Shown in pieces: positions 7,514 through 16,833 of a stretch of 64,000 nt of DNA. The stretch is from Melioribacteraceae bacterium. GTDB lineage: Bacteria; Bacteroidota; Ignavibacteria; Ignavibacteriales; Melioribacteraceae. How positions within the stretch are numbered: the stretch's first letter is position 1; every line of letters starts with the position of its first letter. A program made the translations under genes and the position numbers. Under the pieces are notes generated by a model, which was given only the letters and a program-made list of their open reading frames with translations, did no database searches and was not told the DNA's origin. The DNA lies in the NCBI GenBank assembly GCA_030584085.1, contig CP129490.1, forward strand, positions 901,511-965,510, given 5' to 3'.

Positions 7514-10273
7514 TTAGAATCTAATTGAGAAACCAGCTTTGAAGTTTCTTGGTAATCCTGGGAAAATTTCAGCGTCATCAGCAGAGTGGTTAACGCCGTT
7601 TTCTGTGTAAGCATTGAAGCTACTGTTATCTGTAGCATCAGCAACATAAAGAGCATCAAACACGTTGAAGATATGACCGAATACTGAAACATCAGCAAAA
7701 TCGATCGGTAAATTGTATGACATATGTAAGTTGAACAAATGGAATGAAGGAATTTGCCATACTTGAGCTCTGTCAGTTTCATCTGTTCTGCTAAATGGAT
7801 CATAAGCTGAATAATATTCGTCATTGAAGTTCCATGATAATTGAGCTTGGAAACCATCGAATGGGAATACTGTTACTCCAGCAGCTATTTGGAATTGAGG
7901 AGCGTCACCAACTTTTAAACCATCAATGTAATATGTGTACTCTTCAACTGTGGTTGGATCACCAGCATCAGGAATATAGGAACCGCTAACATCTGTTCCA
8001 TATTCCCAAACAGCTTTTGAGCCTGCTAAATCGATTCTTAAAAATCTAGCTGGTTGGAAAGCGATTTCAGCTTCGATACCCATATGAGTAGTTTCAATAC
8101 CATCAAGACGAATTAGACCTTCGCTACCGTCAGCATTTTGAACGCCACGTGATTGAGCTCTGTCCATCCATTTTGTGTAATAAACGTTTGATTTGATGTT
8201 AAGCATGTTCTTCAATAATCTGAAGTTTGCACCTAATTCGGCAGAGATGAATTTTTCATTCATCGGATCTTCAAGTTGAACGCCGTTAACGTCATCAATC
8301 ACCTGATCAAATATCGGCACTTTAGATACATAACCGAAATTAGCATAAACATCAGTTTCAGTAGTTACACGGAAGCTTGCACCACCTTTGAATTGATAAC
8401 CACCAATCCAATCTGTTTCAATTTTTCTAATACCAGAACTTAGATCTGGACTTCCGTCAGCTAATGTAGCAGCTGTTCTGAAACGATCTTCATAGTCGTA
8501 TTTAATTACTGAATAGCCTGCAGTACCGTAAAGTGTTAATCTATCGGCAGTATATTCAGCCTGTAGATAACCACCCATCCAATCAACGGTGTTTGTATTA
8601 TCATAATTAATTTTATCACCTAATCTTACATATAAGTCATTTGGATTTGTAATGAATTGATTGTTACCGGCAAATTCTTTAAATACATCCCCGCCAAGAA
8701 GATCACGAACTTCTCTGTAGTGATCAATTTCAGCATGACGCCAGTCAATACCAAATGATATTGTAAGGTCTTGATTTACTTTGTAGTATGCCTTAGAAAT
8801 TGCACCGATTGTCCATTGTTGGTTTACTGAGTTTCTCATGATACCACGAGCAACTCTGTAAGATGTGCTGTCGCCGTCACCATTTAAATCCAACAATGCG
8901 GTATTTCCCAAGTTTCTATTAATTGTACCGTAAAAATCAGCAACTCTTTGTCTTCCTGTATAATCCCAAACCATACTTCCGTATGTACCTGAACCGCCAC
9001 CTTTACCACCTGACCAATATGCAGTTGTATAGAGAGAGAATGCTTCACTAAACTGTGAATACCAGTTTAAGTTAACTAATGGTTTGTGATAGTAGTTTTC
9101 TCTTTCCCACATATTACTAGCATCATATCTATCAGAAATAGGTGTATTCCAGTATTCTTCATAATATTCTTTTCCTTGATACCATGAAGGAGCGCCATTC
9201 CAGTTAGGATTGTAGTTTACACCTCGTTCTTGATATCTTGGATCTTGAAGAACGTCTTCCGAAAATCCTAATTCTCTTGCTAATTCATGACTGAATTGCG
9301 CAGTATTTAATTTATAACTTCTTTGACCATGGCGTTGAGGAGCACCCATAGCATAGAGTTCAACTCTGTTTGTTTTGTTAATTTGATAAGCAGCACCTAG
9401 ATAGTATGACCAAGCATCTGTATAAGTACCTTGAGCAATTCCATCGCCTGTTTTCTTAACTAAACCAAGACTCATAGCAAATTTATCGTCAACTAAACCG
9501 GTATGAGCAAATACTGATTGTTTAGAGAAATTACCTGTTCCGGTTTCGGTTTTGAAGAACATTGAAGCTCGTTGCTGAGTAGGATCGGAAATTACGTTCA
9601 TTGTTCCACCAATCGAAGGAGTAGCGAGGTTAACAGCACTTAAACCTCTTTGAACCTGAATAGAAGAAGTAGCATCACTTAATCCATCCCAATTTGACCA
9701 ATAAACCCAACCGTTTTCCATATCGTTGATAGGAACACCGTTGATCATGATAGCTACGTTTCTTTGATCAAAACCACGAACGTTAACTCTTGCATCACCT
9801 GCACCGCCGCCTTGTTCAGATGCGTATACTGAAGGAGTGGAATTTAAAACCATTGGAATATCACGTGAACCAAGTGTGAATTCCATTTGTTTTTTATCAA
9901 CATTTGTAAAAGCAACCGGTGTTTCTCTTTCTTTTGCACGGTCTGCAATAACTTCAACAGAAAGAGAGAATTCATAATCGTCGAGATCAAAATCAGCTTC
10001 CATATCATTGGTTAAGTTGATTTCATACTCAACAGTTTCGTAGCCTATGTAGCTACAAACTAATGTGTACTTACCTTTTGGTGCAGTAAACTCATACATA
10101 CCTCCTTGAGTTGAAGCATCACCATAAGTTGTGCCTTTCAAATATACGTTAGCGCCGATAAGTGCTTCGCCATTTCTGGAATCAGTCACTTTACCTTTAA
10201 CAGTATAATTTTGGGCTACAACAACGGATGCAACTAGGAGGAGAGCAATAAGTAAGTTGTAGATTTTTGACAT
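7514..10273 (-). CDS. TonB-dependent outer-membrane receptor with CarboxypepD_reg-like domain
   Basis: This 919-residue protein has a signal peptide (cleavage near VVVAQ, residue 20). A carboxypeptidase-regulatory-like domain follows (about 22-105, VKGKVTDSRNGEALIGANVYLKGT), then a TonB-box-like ETPVAFTNV, and a plug domain (about 125-230) with VNVRGFDQRNVAIMINGVPIND and VQRGLSAVNLATPSIGGTMNV. A 22-strand-type barrel ends in the aromatic AGFSIRF. It should import a bulky substrate across the outer membrane using TonB energy. No SusD-like partner is adjacent, so it is not a canonical SusCD pair. Substrate unknown. An AAAGGG purine stretch precedes the ATG. Confidence 0.9.
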   Translation of the reverse strand: MSKIYNLLIALLLVASVVVAQNYTVKGKVTDSRNGEALIGANVYLKGTTYGDASTQGGMYEFTAPKGKYTLVCSYIGYETVEYEINLTNDMEADFDLDDYEFSLSVEVIADRAKERETPVAFTNVDKKQMEFTLGSRDIPMVLNSTPSVYASEQGGGAGDARVNVRGFDQRNVAIMINGVPINDMENGWVYWSNWDGLSDATSSIQVQRGLSAVNLATPSIGGTMNVISDPTQQRASMFFKTETGTGNFSKQSVFAHTGLVDDKFAMSLGLVKKTGDGIAQGTYTDAWSYYLGAAYQINKTNRVELYAMGAPQRHGQRSYKLNTAQFSHELARELGFSEDVLQDPRYQERGVNYNPNWNGAPSWYQGKEYYEEYWNTPISDRYDASNMWERENYYHKPLVNLNWYSQFSEAFSLYTTAYWSGGKGGGSGTYGSMVWDYTGRQRVADFYGTINRNLGNTALLDLNGDGDSTSYRVARGIMRNSVNQQWTIGAISKAYYKVNQDLTISFGIDWRHAEIDHYREVRDLLGGDVFKEFAGNNQFITNPNDLYVRLGDKINYDNTNTVDWMGGYLQAEYTADRLTLYGTAGYSVIKYDYEDRFRTAATLADGSPDLSSGIRKIETDWIGGYQFKGGASFRVTTETDVYANFGYVSKVPIFDQVIDDVNGVQLEDPMNEKFISAELGANFRLLKNMLNIKSNVYYTKWMDRAQSRGVQNADGSEGLIRLDGIETTHMGIEAEIAFQPARFLRIDLAGSKAVWEYGTDVSGSYIPDAGDPTTVEEYTYYIDGLKVGDAPQFQIAAGVTVFPFDGFQAQLSWNFNDEYYSAYDPFSRTDETDRAQVWQIPSFHLFNLHMSYNLPIDFADVSVFGHIFNVFDALYVADATDNSSFNAYTENGVNHSADDAEIFPGLPRNFKAGFSIRF

Positions 10274-10656
10274 GTGTTAACCCTTTTTTTGGTTAGTGAA
10301 ATAAATTAATTAGTTATGTAATAATAAGAAGTACTTTCCTTTTTTAATAATACTTCAAGAAATCTTAACAATTTCTTAATATATAATCTTGCGAAATTCT
10401 TTGAGGTATTAAGAAGTGTATTAATATTATAGTTCTCAATTAGATTTATAGAGAACGAGTTGCGAATGATACTTTTTAACAAAATCTGATTAAAGGTTTT
10501 TAACCGTTGCAAATAATTTGTCCTAAATCACATTTCTTTGATGCACCAATATAACTAATGTCTCATAAATAATAAAAAGAGTTTTTTAACTTTTTTCAAT
10601 AAGTTATAATAATTGCAAAAAAAGACTTTTAATCTTTAAGTTGATAATGCAATTGA
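10274..10656. other. AT-rich intergenic region upstream of the TonB receptor
   Basis: This 383-bp gap lies between two minus-strand genes. It contains a 6-bp hairpin (GTTCTC...GAGAAC around 10431-10456) and a weak terminator near its right side. I see no convincing gene; a 68-codon minus-strand frame here is low-complexity AT-rich sequence. The receptor promoter must lie here, but I cannot place it. Confidence 0.5.
10574..10599 (-). terminator. Weak terminator-like hairpin after the YD-repeat gene
   Basis: AAAAAGAGTT pairs with AACTTTTTT (one bulged base) around a short T loop, giving a U-rich tail on the minus strand. The stem is AT-rich, so this is tentative. Confidence 0.35.
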
Positions 10657-11712
10657 TTAATTCGAATACCTTATCATAAACGATTTGATTGGTTCTTTTA
10701 ATCTATCAAACTCAATAACTTCTATCAGATTACCAGAAGAATCATACTTATATCTGAACTCTTGATAGACATCATCATCAATGTTTTTAAAGATTTCTTT
10801 TTCAATTTCACCGGATGTCGTGTAAGAGTATTCGTAGCTAATTTCTAATTCGGCGGACGAATTATATTCCTTCTCGGAAATAAGCAATGATTTATCATTG
10901 TACTCGAATTTTTTCATGAACTTCAAATCACCGTCATCATCATATTCCATAGTTTCAATTAAGTGATTTTGCGGATCATATTTGTTCGCGGTTTTTGAAA
11001 CAATTGAGCCGTCCGGTTCAAAAAGAATTTTTGTTATAAGATTGCCTTGTTCGTCATATTCATTTGCAATCTTGTCGACAATTTCTCCGTCTGAATCGTA
11101 TGTAATTTTTTCGATTACCCTTCCAGCTGAATCATACTTATAATCTATTTTAATTTTTGGTTGACCATCGGAATCATAACCAATCATTTTATCTAGGTCA
11201 TTTCCCGAAGTATAATAAAAAACTTCACGCGAGATAATTTCTCCACTTCCACTATATTCGGTGTCTTTTGTAAGTTTCCCATTCTCATATTCATAACTTT
11301 TCTTTCGAATTATACTTTCGTTGGATTCATGTTCAGATTCTTCAATTAAATTATTCTCGTTGTTATACCTGTATCTTTTCATTAAAATAACATCGTTATC
11401 ACCTTCATAAAAAGTTTCTTTGGTTATATTTCCGGAAGCATCATATTCATAGCTCGTTCTTTTTTGAAGTTCGCCATCTTTATCGTAAATACTTAATGAA
11501 GATAGATTTCCATTTTCATCAATTTCCCCACCAAACATCTTTACACCAATCGGTACAGGCTCACCAAATTGATAAACATGAGAAGTTTGTTCATAGGATC
11601 TAATTTTTGAGTTTTCATTTTTTTTGTAATAATTCTTCTGTGCCGACAAATTGAATGCTAAGACCAAAACTAAAGCCAAAATAAAAGAAAGGGTTTTTGA
11701 GAAGGAATTCAT
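10657..11712 (-). CDS. Secreted YD-repeat-like (RHS-type wall repeat) protein
   Basis: This 351-residue protein has a signal peptide (MNSFSKTLSFILALVLVLAFNLSAQ). It is followed by about ten degenerate repeats of 20-24 residues with the pattern 'YEYDxxGNLIxExxYDxDGE' (e.g. YEYDASGNITKETFYEGD, YKYDSAGRVIEKITYDSDGE, NEYDEQGNLITKILFEPDGS). These are YD/RHS-type repeats that build beta-sheet shells or fibres. There is no toxin or core domain, unlike full RHS proteins. The start at 11712 has an AGGAGGTT-type site just upstream. Role at the cell surface unknown. Confidence 0.75.
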   Translation of the reverse strand: MNSFSKTLSFILALVLVLAFNLSAQKNYYKKNENSKIRSYEQTSHVYQFGEPVPIGVKMFGGEIDENGNLSSLSIYDKDGELQKRTSYEYDASGNITKETFYEGDNDVILMKRYRYNNENNLIEESEHESNESIIRKKSYEYENGKLTKDTEYSGSGEIISREVFYYTSGNDLDKMIGYDSDGQPKIKIDYKYDSAGRVIEKITYDSDGEIVDKIANEYDEQGNLITKILFEPDGSIVSKTANKYDPQNHLIETMEYDDDGDLKFMKKFEYNDKSLLISEKEYNSSAELEISYEYSYTTSGEIEKEIFKNIDDDVYQEFRYKYDSSGNLIEVIEFDRLKEPIKSFMIRYSN

Positions 11713-11796
11713 TTTGAACCTCCACACGGTGAAATATTATTATTCCATTTGCAATATAGAAAAAGCGGTTTATAAGAGAAACAAGATTTATAAATT

Positions 11797-12294
11797 TTAT
11801 TTATAGTTAACAAACTGCACAGGAAAAGTTAAATCAGCATCCTTTACTAGTTGGATGATTTCTTGAAGTTCATCTTTTTTTGAACCTTGAACTCTAACAA
11901 TTTCATCCATAATCTGAGCGTTTACTTTTACTTTGCTATCTTTAATAAGTTTTGTGATTAATTTTGCATTATCTTTAGAAATTCCGCTTTGAAGATCTAT
12001 CTTGAGTTTTACTCTATTACCACCTGCAGGTTCAACTTCACTAAGCTTCATTGATTTTAGTGATATGCTGCGCTTAATAAATTTTGTTTGAAGAATATCA
12101 ACCGCGGCTTTAATTGAATAATCATCCTTGGAGTTCATGTTTATTATTTTTTCTTTCTTATTCAAATTGATCTCGGTATTTGAGTCTTTCAAATCATAGC
12201 GTTGATTAATTTCTTTTACAGCTTGGTTAACAGCATTGTCAACTTCTTGAAAATCAATTTCGGAAACGATATCAAACGAAAATTTTTGTGCCAT
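11797..12294 (-). CDS. yajQ: YajQ family nucleotide-binding protein
   Basis: This 165-residue protein is full length for the YajQ/UPF0234 family. It has the N-terminal SFDIVSEIDFQEVDNAVNQ and RYDLKDSNTEI, the central AVDILQTKFIKR, and the terminal LTFPVQFVNYK. It contains two ferredoxin-like half-domains. Family members bind nucleotides, and some Xanthomonas homologues bind cyclic-di-GMP; whether this one does is unknown. The gene stands alone on the minus strand next to tRNA-Pro. Confidence 0.9.
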   Translation of the reverse strand: MAQKFSFDIVSEIDFQEVDNAVNQAVKEINQRYDLKDSNTEINLNKKEKIINMNSKDDYSIKAAVDILQTKFIKRSISLKSMKLSEVEPAGGNRVKLKIDLQSGISKDNAKLITKLIKDSKVKVNAQIMDEIVRVQGSKKDELQEIIQLVKDADLTFPVQFVNYK

Positions 12295-12477
12295 TTTTCT
12301 TCCTCGATTATATTCTTGAAACGCAAAATAAAAATTGGTACGGTTTAAGGAGAACTAAATAAAAATTCTGCTTTAAAAGGTAAGCAAATATTTAAAAAAT
12401 CTCATAAACTAATTACTATCTTCGCTTGGAACGATACGCAAAAAAGAAGAGTTGAAATAAGCAGAAAATAAACCGGG

Positions 12478-12551
12478 TCGGGGTGATAGGATTCGAACCT
12501 ACGGCCTCTTCGTCCCGAACGAAGCGCGCTACCGGGCTGCGCTACACCCCG
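12478..12551 (-). tRNA. tRNA-Pro (anticodon CGG)
   Basis: Read on the minus strand, the acceptor CGGGGTG (5') pairs with CACCCCG. The D-arm is AGCGCAGCCCGGTAGCGCG, the anticodon stem CTTCG/CGAAG holds loop TTCGGGA (anticodon CGG, codon CCG), and the T-arm is GTAGGTTCGAATCCTAT. Discriminator A is at 12478. The 3' CCA is not encoded. Confidence 0.95.
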
Positions 12552-12745
12552 AAAATGTGATTAATAACAAAAAACAAAAATAAATATTGCATAATCGTTA
12601 ATCAATCTCTAAATTACACATTAGGGCGATTTGGAGTTTTTGTAATAAAGTATCATTTAATGTTGTATTATTCATAATAATTTCTTAAATAAGACTTAAT
12701 ATTTATTAAAAATAAGTTATTACCTAACAACCTTAAGGGGTGAAC

Positions 12746-13843
12746 ATGAAAAAACTATTTACCATTTTAGCCGTTTTACTGTTCTTTGCTTTTTCTAGCA
12801 ATGCATTCGCACAGCTTGCTAAAGATAGCTGGGGATTCGGGTTTGGCGTTTCTTACCCAAGATTAACTTCACATAATGTAGGTATTTGGCCACAAAATGA
12901 AAGTGTTGGCGGTTTTTTGACACTTCAGAGAAACTTTAGTGAGCATACCGCTCTTAGGTTGCAAGGCCGTTTTAACCACATATCATATGCTTGGGGTGCA
13001 GGATTGAGCAGAGATGGTAACACAAATTTAATTTCCGGTAATATTGATTTTGTTTATACATTTGCTCCATGTGAATCAGTTTCACCATATATGTTTGCTG
13101 GTTTAGGTGGTGTTTATCAAATGTACGATAATCCCCCTGACCCAACATTGGACAATTTGTTAGATTACCAAGTTAACCTAGGTTTAGGTATTGATATAGA
13201 CTTATCAGACTCTTGGGCTCTAACTTCTGAATTGGGATTTCATCAAGTACCTAACACAAGTCTTGATGGTGCATACGGAACCGGTTTGGGCGGTATTTTC
13301 GGAGCTACAACAGATGCATACATGACTTTCAATCTTGGCTTAATGTATACCTTCTCAAAAGGCGAACCTTCAAAATATTGCCAATTGTATGATGGTATCG
13401 CAGTTAACGTTCCTGAAATTGATTATGAAAGAATTGAAAACATAGTCAAGAAACACATACCAGAAGTTATTGAAACTCAAGTTGTTGTTAAAGAACCTGC
13501 AAGCCAACAATGGATTCTTGTTGGTGTAAACTTTGATTTCAACAAAGCTACTCTTAAGAGTGAATCATATCCAGTATTATTCCATGCTGTTCAAGTACTA
13601 CTACAAAATCCTGATATGAGAGTTGAAATTCAGGGTCATACAGACAATATCGGTTCTGAAGACTATAACATGAAACTTGGTGAAAGAAGAGCTCAAACCG
13701 TAAAAGATTACTTAGTCGCACGTGGTATTTCTGCTGATAGATTAACAGTAAGATCATATGGTGAATCTCAACCAATAGCTGATAACAAAACAGCTGACGG
13801 AAGAGCAATCAACAGAAGAGTAGAGTTCAAAGTTCTCAACTAA
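12746..13843 (+). CDS. OmpA family outer-membrane protein
   Basis: This 365-residue protein has a signal peptide (MKKLFTILAVLLFFAFSSNAFAQ), an N-terminal barrel domain (about 25-205) and a C-terminal OmpA-like peptidoglycan-binding domain (about 255-365). The latter has VNFDFNKATLKSES, IQGHTDNIGSEDYN, LGERRAQTVKDYLVARGI and GRAINRRVEF, containing the Asp and Arg that bind meso-diaminopimelate. It should tie the outer membrane to the cell wall. The ATG at 12746 is preferred over a GTG two codons upstream because AAGGGG sits at the right distance. A strong terminator follows. Confidence 0.9.
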   Translation: MKKLFTILAVLLFFAFSSNAFAQLAKDSWGFGFGVSYPRLTSHNVGIWPQNESVGGFLTLQRNFSEHTALRLQGRFNHISYAWGAGLSRDGNTNLISGNIDFVYTFAPCESVSPYMFAGLGGVYQMYDNPPDPTLDNLLDYQVNLGLGIDIDLSDSWALTSELGFHQVPNTSLDGAYGTGLGGIFGATTDAYMTFNLGLMYTFSKGEPSKYCQLYDGIAVNVPEIDYERIENIVKKHIPEVIETQVVVKEPASQQWILVGVNFDFNKATLKSESYPVLFHAVQVLLQNPDMRVEIQGHTDNIGSEDYNMKLGERRAQTVKDYLVARGISADRLTVRSYGESQPIADNKTADGRAINRRVEFKVLN

Positions 13844-13854
13844 GCATTAATTTT

Positions 13855-13884
13855 AAGGGGTCACCTAGTGACCCCTTTTTTTTT
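13855..13884 (+). terminator. Rho-independent terminator after the OmpA gene
   Basis: AAGGGGTCAC (13855-13864) pairs with GTGACCCCTT (13868-13877) around CTA and is followed by a long T-run to 13884. Confidence 0.9.
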
Positions 13885-13942
13885 GATATTTTTATATTGA
13901 TTTAATTCTTTTTATTATTGCAACGTATTTCCCTTTAATTTT

Positions 13943-13968
13943 ATCCAGAGAGATAATCAAGGATTGGA
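13943..13968 (+). promoter_or_regulatory. PyrR-binding-loop-like hairpin in the pyr leader
   Basis: The leader contains ATCCAGAGAGATAATCAAGGAT (13943-13964). Its ATCC and GGAT ends can pair, leaving CAGAGAG in the loop. This resembles the conserved AUCCAGAGAGG core of PyrR-binding loops described in Bacillus pyr attenuators; the next consensus G is A here. It lies between the OmpA terminator and a second terminator-like hairpin, directly in front of pyrR. Function is inferred from resemblance and position. Confidence 0.5.
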
Positions 13969-14000
13969 AAAAATAATTACATATCACACAAACACGGAGA

Positions 14001-14034
14001 CCTCAAAGACTATTTGTCGATGAGGATTTTTTTT
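14001..14034 (+). terminator. Attenuator terminator overlapping the pyrR ribosome binding site
   Basis: CCTCA (14001-14005) pairs with TGAGG (14021-14025), a 2x2 internal loop follows, GAC pairs with GTC, and eight T (14027-14034) run up to two bases before the pyrR ATG. The GAGG in the 3' arm is also the only plausible ribosome binding site. Formation of this hairpin would therefore both end transcription and mask translation. Confidence 0.6.
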
Positions 14035-14036
14035 AT

Positions 14037-14585
14037 ATGAACATAAAAGCAAAAATTATTGACGAAGATGGTTTAAAGAGAACCATCGCCCGACTAGCTC
14101 ATGAAATTATTGAGAGAAATAAAGGAACAAAAAATGTTGTTTTAATTGGGATGAGAACTCGAGGTGAGTTTATTGCTCAAAGAATTCATAAGAAGATCCA
14201 AGAAATTGATAGTAGCAATATTGAATTAGGCGTTCTTGACATAACATTATATCGTGATGATTTCCGAATGAGATTAAAACAACCAGAGGTCTCAACAACA
14301 GATATTACATTTGATATTTCCGAAAAGGATGTTGTTCTTATTGATGACGTTCTATACACTGGTAGAACAGTGAGAGCAGCTCTTGATGCATTAATGGATT
14401 TAGGAAGACCAAATACAATCCAATTTTGTGTGTTGGTTGATAGAGGACATCGTGAGCTTCCTATTAAAGCAGATTTTGTTGGTAAAAATATTCCTACTTC
14501 AATAAATGAAGAAGTAAAAGTTAAATTAACAGAAACCGACGGTGAAGATGCTGTTTATTTAATAGATATTTCAAAAGAAGGATAA
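14037..14585 (+). CDS. pyrR: PyrR bifunctional pyr regulator / uracil phosphoribosyltransferase
   Basis: This 182-residue protein is the family's usual length. The PRPP-binding motif VVLIDDVLYTGRT is at 99-111, and the PyrR-typical LDITLYRDD (67-75) and VLVDRGHRELPIKADFVGKN are present. In Firmicutes PyrR binds pyr leader RNA in a UMP-dependent way and attenuates transcription; it also has weak uracil phosphoribosyltransferase activity. Here it is the first gene of pyrR-pyrB-pyrC and is preceded by a PyrR-box-like element and a terminator, which supports regulatory use. Confidence 0.93.
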   Translation: MNIKAKIIDEDGLKRTIARLAHEIIERNKGTKNVVLIGMRTRGEFIAQRIHKKIQEIDSSNIELGVLDITLYRDDFRMRLKQPEVSTTDITFDISEKDVVLIDDVLYTGRTVRAALDALMDLGRPNTIQFCVLVDRGHRELPIKADFVGKNIPTSINEEVKVKLTETDGEDAVYLIDISKEG

Positions 14586-14599
14586 AAGAGAGAAAAAAA

Positions 14600-15520
14600 A
14601 TGCCATTATCGAGCAGACATTTATTAGGTTTACACGGTGTTCCGCGAGAAGATATTCAACTTATATTAGATACCGCAACAACCTTTCGTGAAGTTCTTGA
14701 AAGACCAATTAAAAAAGTCCCGACTCTACAAGGGAAGACAATAGTTAATCTTTTTTATGAAAGCTCAACAAGAACAAGAATCTCGTTTGAGTTAGCTCAA
14801 AAAAGGTTATCGGCCGATACCATAAATTTCGCAAAGTCCGGTAGCAGTACAAGTAAAGGGGAAACATTCAAAGATACCGTTAAAAATATTGAAGCAATGA
14901 AAGTTGATATGATCGTAGTTAGACATGAATCAGCTGGAGTTCCGCAGTTTTTAACAAAGATTTCCAATGCAAATATTATTAATGCGGGTGATGGAAGACA
15001 TGAACATCCAACTCAAGCATTACTAGATATGTATTCGATCAAAGAAAGACTTGGTAAAATAGAAGGTTTGAATGTTTGTATTGTTGGTGATATCGCGCAT
15101 AGCAGAGTTGCATTATCAAATATCTACGGATTAAAAGCTATGGACGCAAATGTTTCTGTTTGCGGACCCAAGACTATGATTCCAAAAGATATTGAATCGC
15201 TAGGTGTAAAAGTATTACATAACATTGATGAAGCTATTTCATCAAATGATGTCTTGAATGTTTTGAGAATTCAACTAGAACGTAAGGCTGGAAGCACAAT
15301 TCCAAGTTTACGTGAATATCATAACTATTTTGGAATTAATGCGGAAAGAATTGAAAAAAATAATAAAGATATTGTCATCTTGCATCCCGGTCCCATAAAT
15401 AGGGGAGTTGAAATTTCATCGGAAGTCGCCGATGGACCTTATCAAGTTATTCTTGATCAAGTTACAAACGGTGTTGCAGTAAGAATGGCAGTACTTTATT
15501 TGCTTGGAATTAAGAACTAA
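14600..15520 (+). CDS. pyrB: Aspartate carbamoyltransferase, catalytic subunit
   Basis: This 306-residue protein catalyses carbamoyl phosphate + L-aspartate to carbamoyl-aspartate, the committed step of pyrimidine synthesis. The carbamoyl-phosphate signature STRTR is at residues 56-60 (YESSTRTRISFE). SGSSTSKGET supplies the loop from the neighbouring subunit, and RHESAG, GDGRHEHPTQALLD and LHPGPINRGVEI complete the active site. The gene lies 14 bp after pyrR and 23 bp before pyrC. No regulatory subunit (pyrI) gene is in the window. Confidence 0.95.
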   Translation: MPLSSRHLLGLHGVPREDIQLILDTATTFREVLERPIKKVPTLQGKTIVNLFYESSTRTRISFELAQKRLSADTINFAKSGSSTSKGETFKDTVKNIEAMKVDMIVVRHESAGVPQFLTKISNANIINAGDGRHEHPTQALLDMYSIKERLGKIEGLNVCIVGDIAHSRVALSNIYGLKAMDANVSVCGPKTMIPKDIESLGVKVLHNIDEAISSNDVLNVLRIQLERKAGSTIPSLREYHNYFGINAERIEKNNKDIVILHPGPINRGVEISSEVADGPYQVILDQVTNGVAVRMAVLYLLGIKN

Positions 15521-15543
15521 ATTCTAAATTCGGAAGGAAAGAA

Positions 15544-16833
15544 ATGAAAATTTTATTAAAAGATCTAACAGTTATTGATCCTTCGGTTAAACTAAACGAG
15601 AAAGCTGATCTGCTTATTGAAGATGGTGTGATTACAAAAATCGGAAAATTGAAATCTTCAGAAATAAAAGACGCAAAAATTTTTGAGCTCGAAGACAAAA
15701 TTTGTACACCCGGATTTTATGATATGCATGTTCATCTTCGTGAACCCGGAAGAGAAGATGAGGAAACTGTTTTAACCGGAAGTAATAGTGCCGCTGCAGG
15801 CGGATTTACTGGTATTGCTTGTATGCCCAACACATCTCCGGATATTGATTCAGCCGAAGTTGTAAACCTTATTAAAGAAAAAGCAAAAAATCATCTAGTC
15901 GATGTTCATCCAATCGGAGCAGCTACATTAAAAAGAAAAGGTGAAGAACTTGCACCGATCGCCGAAATGGTTGATTCTGGAATTGTTGCCGTATCTGATG
16001 ATGGTGTTGCAATTAAATCGGCCGCAATTTTAAGAAATGTTTTAGAATATACACAGATGTATAATATTCCCGTTATTGAACATTGTGAAGATCCATCTCT
16101 GGCAGATGGTGTGATGAACGAAAGTTTTTCTTCTACAAATTTGGGTTTGCCATCAATTCCAACTGTTGCTGAGGATTTGATAGTTATGCGAGATATAATA
16201 ATGGCGGAATATTGCGGAGGACATGTTCACATTTCTCATATTTCATCAGCAAATTCAGTGGAAATGGTTAGACAAGCAAAGAAACGAGGACTTAATATTA
16301 CAGCCGAAGTTACACCTCACCATTTTTCCTTAACCGATGAGAATCTTAAATCATACGATACTAATTTCAAAATGAATCCTCCTCTAAGAACTCAAAAAGA
16401 TATTAATGCGATGATAGAAGGATTGAAAGACGGAACGATTGATTGTATTGCAAGTGATCATGCACCACATTCAATCGAAGAAAAGGAAATGGAATTTATT
16501 TATGCTCCAAACGGAATTGTCGGTTTAGAAACAGAAGTTGGATTAGCATTAACAGAATTGCTTCATAAAAAACACTTAACCATAGATCAACTAATTGAAA
16601 AGTTTGTTATCAATCCGCGTAAAATTCTTCGATTAAATTTACCAACAATAAAAGTTGGTCAAAAAGCAAATTTGACATTTTTAGATCTCAATCAGGTTTG
16701 GACAGTGGACATTTCTAAATTCAAATCGAAATCAAAAAATTCTCCGTTCGATAAAAGGTTATTAACCGGAAAAGCTATAGGAGTAATTAATAATTCCCAA
16801 ATGTTTTTCAACGGAGAGTTTAAAAAAATATAA
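15544..16833 (+). CDS. pyrC: Dihydroorotase (class I amidohydrolase)
   Basis: This 429-residue cyclic amidohydrolase has metal-binding FYDMHVHLREPG near residue 60, IEHCEDPSL, HISHISS, and IASDHAPH with the catalytic aspartate. The length and the HxHLREPG form match type I dihydroorotases (Bacillus PyrC type), which close carbamoyl-aspartate to dihydroorotate. AAGGAAAG precedes the ATG. It ends the pyrRBC operon; the remaining pyrimidine genes are not in this window. Confidence 0.93.
   Translation: MKILLKDLTVIDPSVKLNEKADLLIEDGVITKIGKLKSSEIKDAKIFELEDKICTPGFYDMHVHLREPGREDEETVLTGSNSAAAGGFTGIACMPNTSPDIDSAEVVNLIKEKAKNHLVDVHPIGAATLKRKGEELAPIAEMVDSGIVAVSDDGVAIKSAAILRNVLEYTQMYNIPVIEHCEDPSLADGVMNESFSSTNLGLPSIPTVAEDLIVMRDIIMAEYCGGHVHISHISSANSVEMVRQAKKRGLNITAEVTPHHFSLTDENLKSYDTNFKMNPPLRTQKDINAMIEGLKDGTIDCIASDHAPHSIEEKEMEFIYAPNGIVGLETEVGLALTELLHKKHLTIDQLIEKFVINPRKILRLNLPTIKVGQKANLTFLDLNQVWTVDISKFKSKSKNSPFDKRLLTGKAIGVINNSQMFFNGEFKKI

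Noticed and set aside
7378-7857. 159-codon minus-strand frame
   Set aside because: It overlaps the end of the TonB receptor gene in another frame and runs through the terminator; composition is Leu/Ser-rich with no domain. A shadow frame.
10306-10512. 68-codon minus-strand frame upstream of the TonB receptor
   Set aside because: Low-complexity AT-rich sequence with no ribosome binding site; best read as promoter and leader DNA.
10657-11712. CRISPR-like or tandem DNA repeats in the YD-repeat gene
   Set aside because: The periodicity is at the protein level and degenerate in DNA; it is coding sequence.
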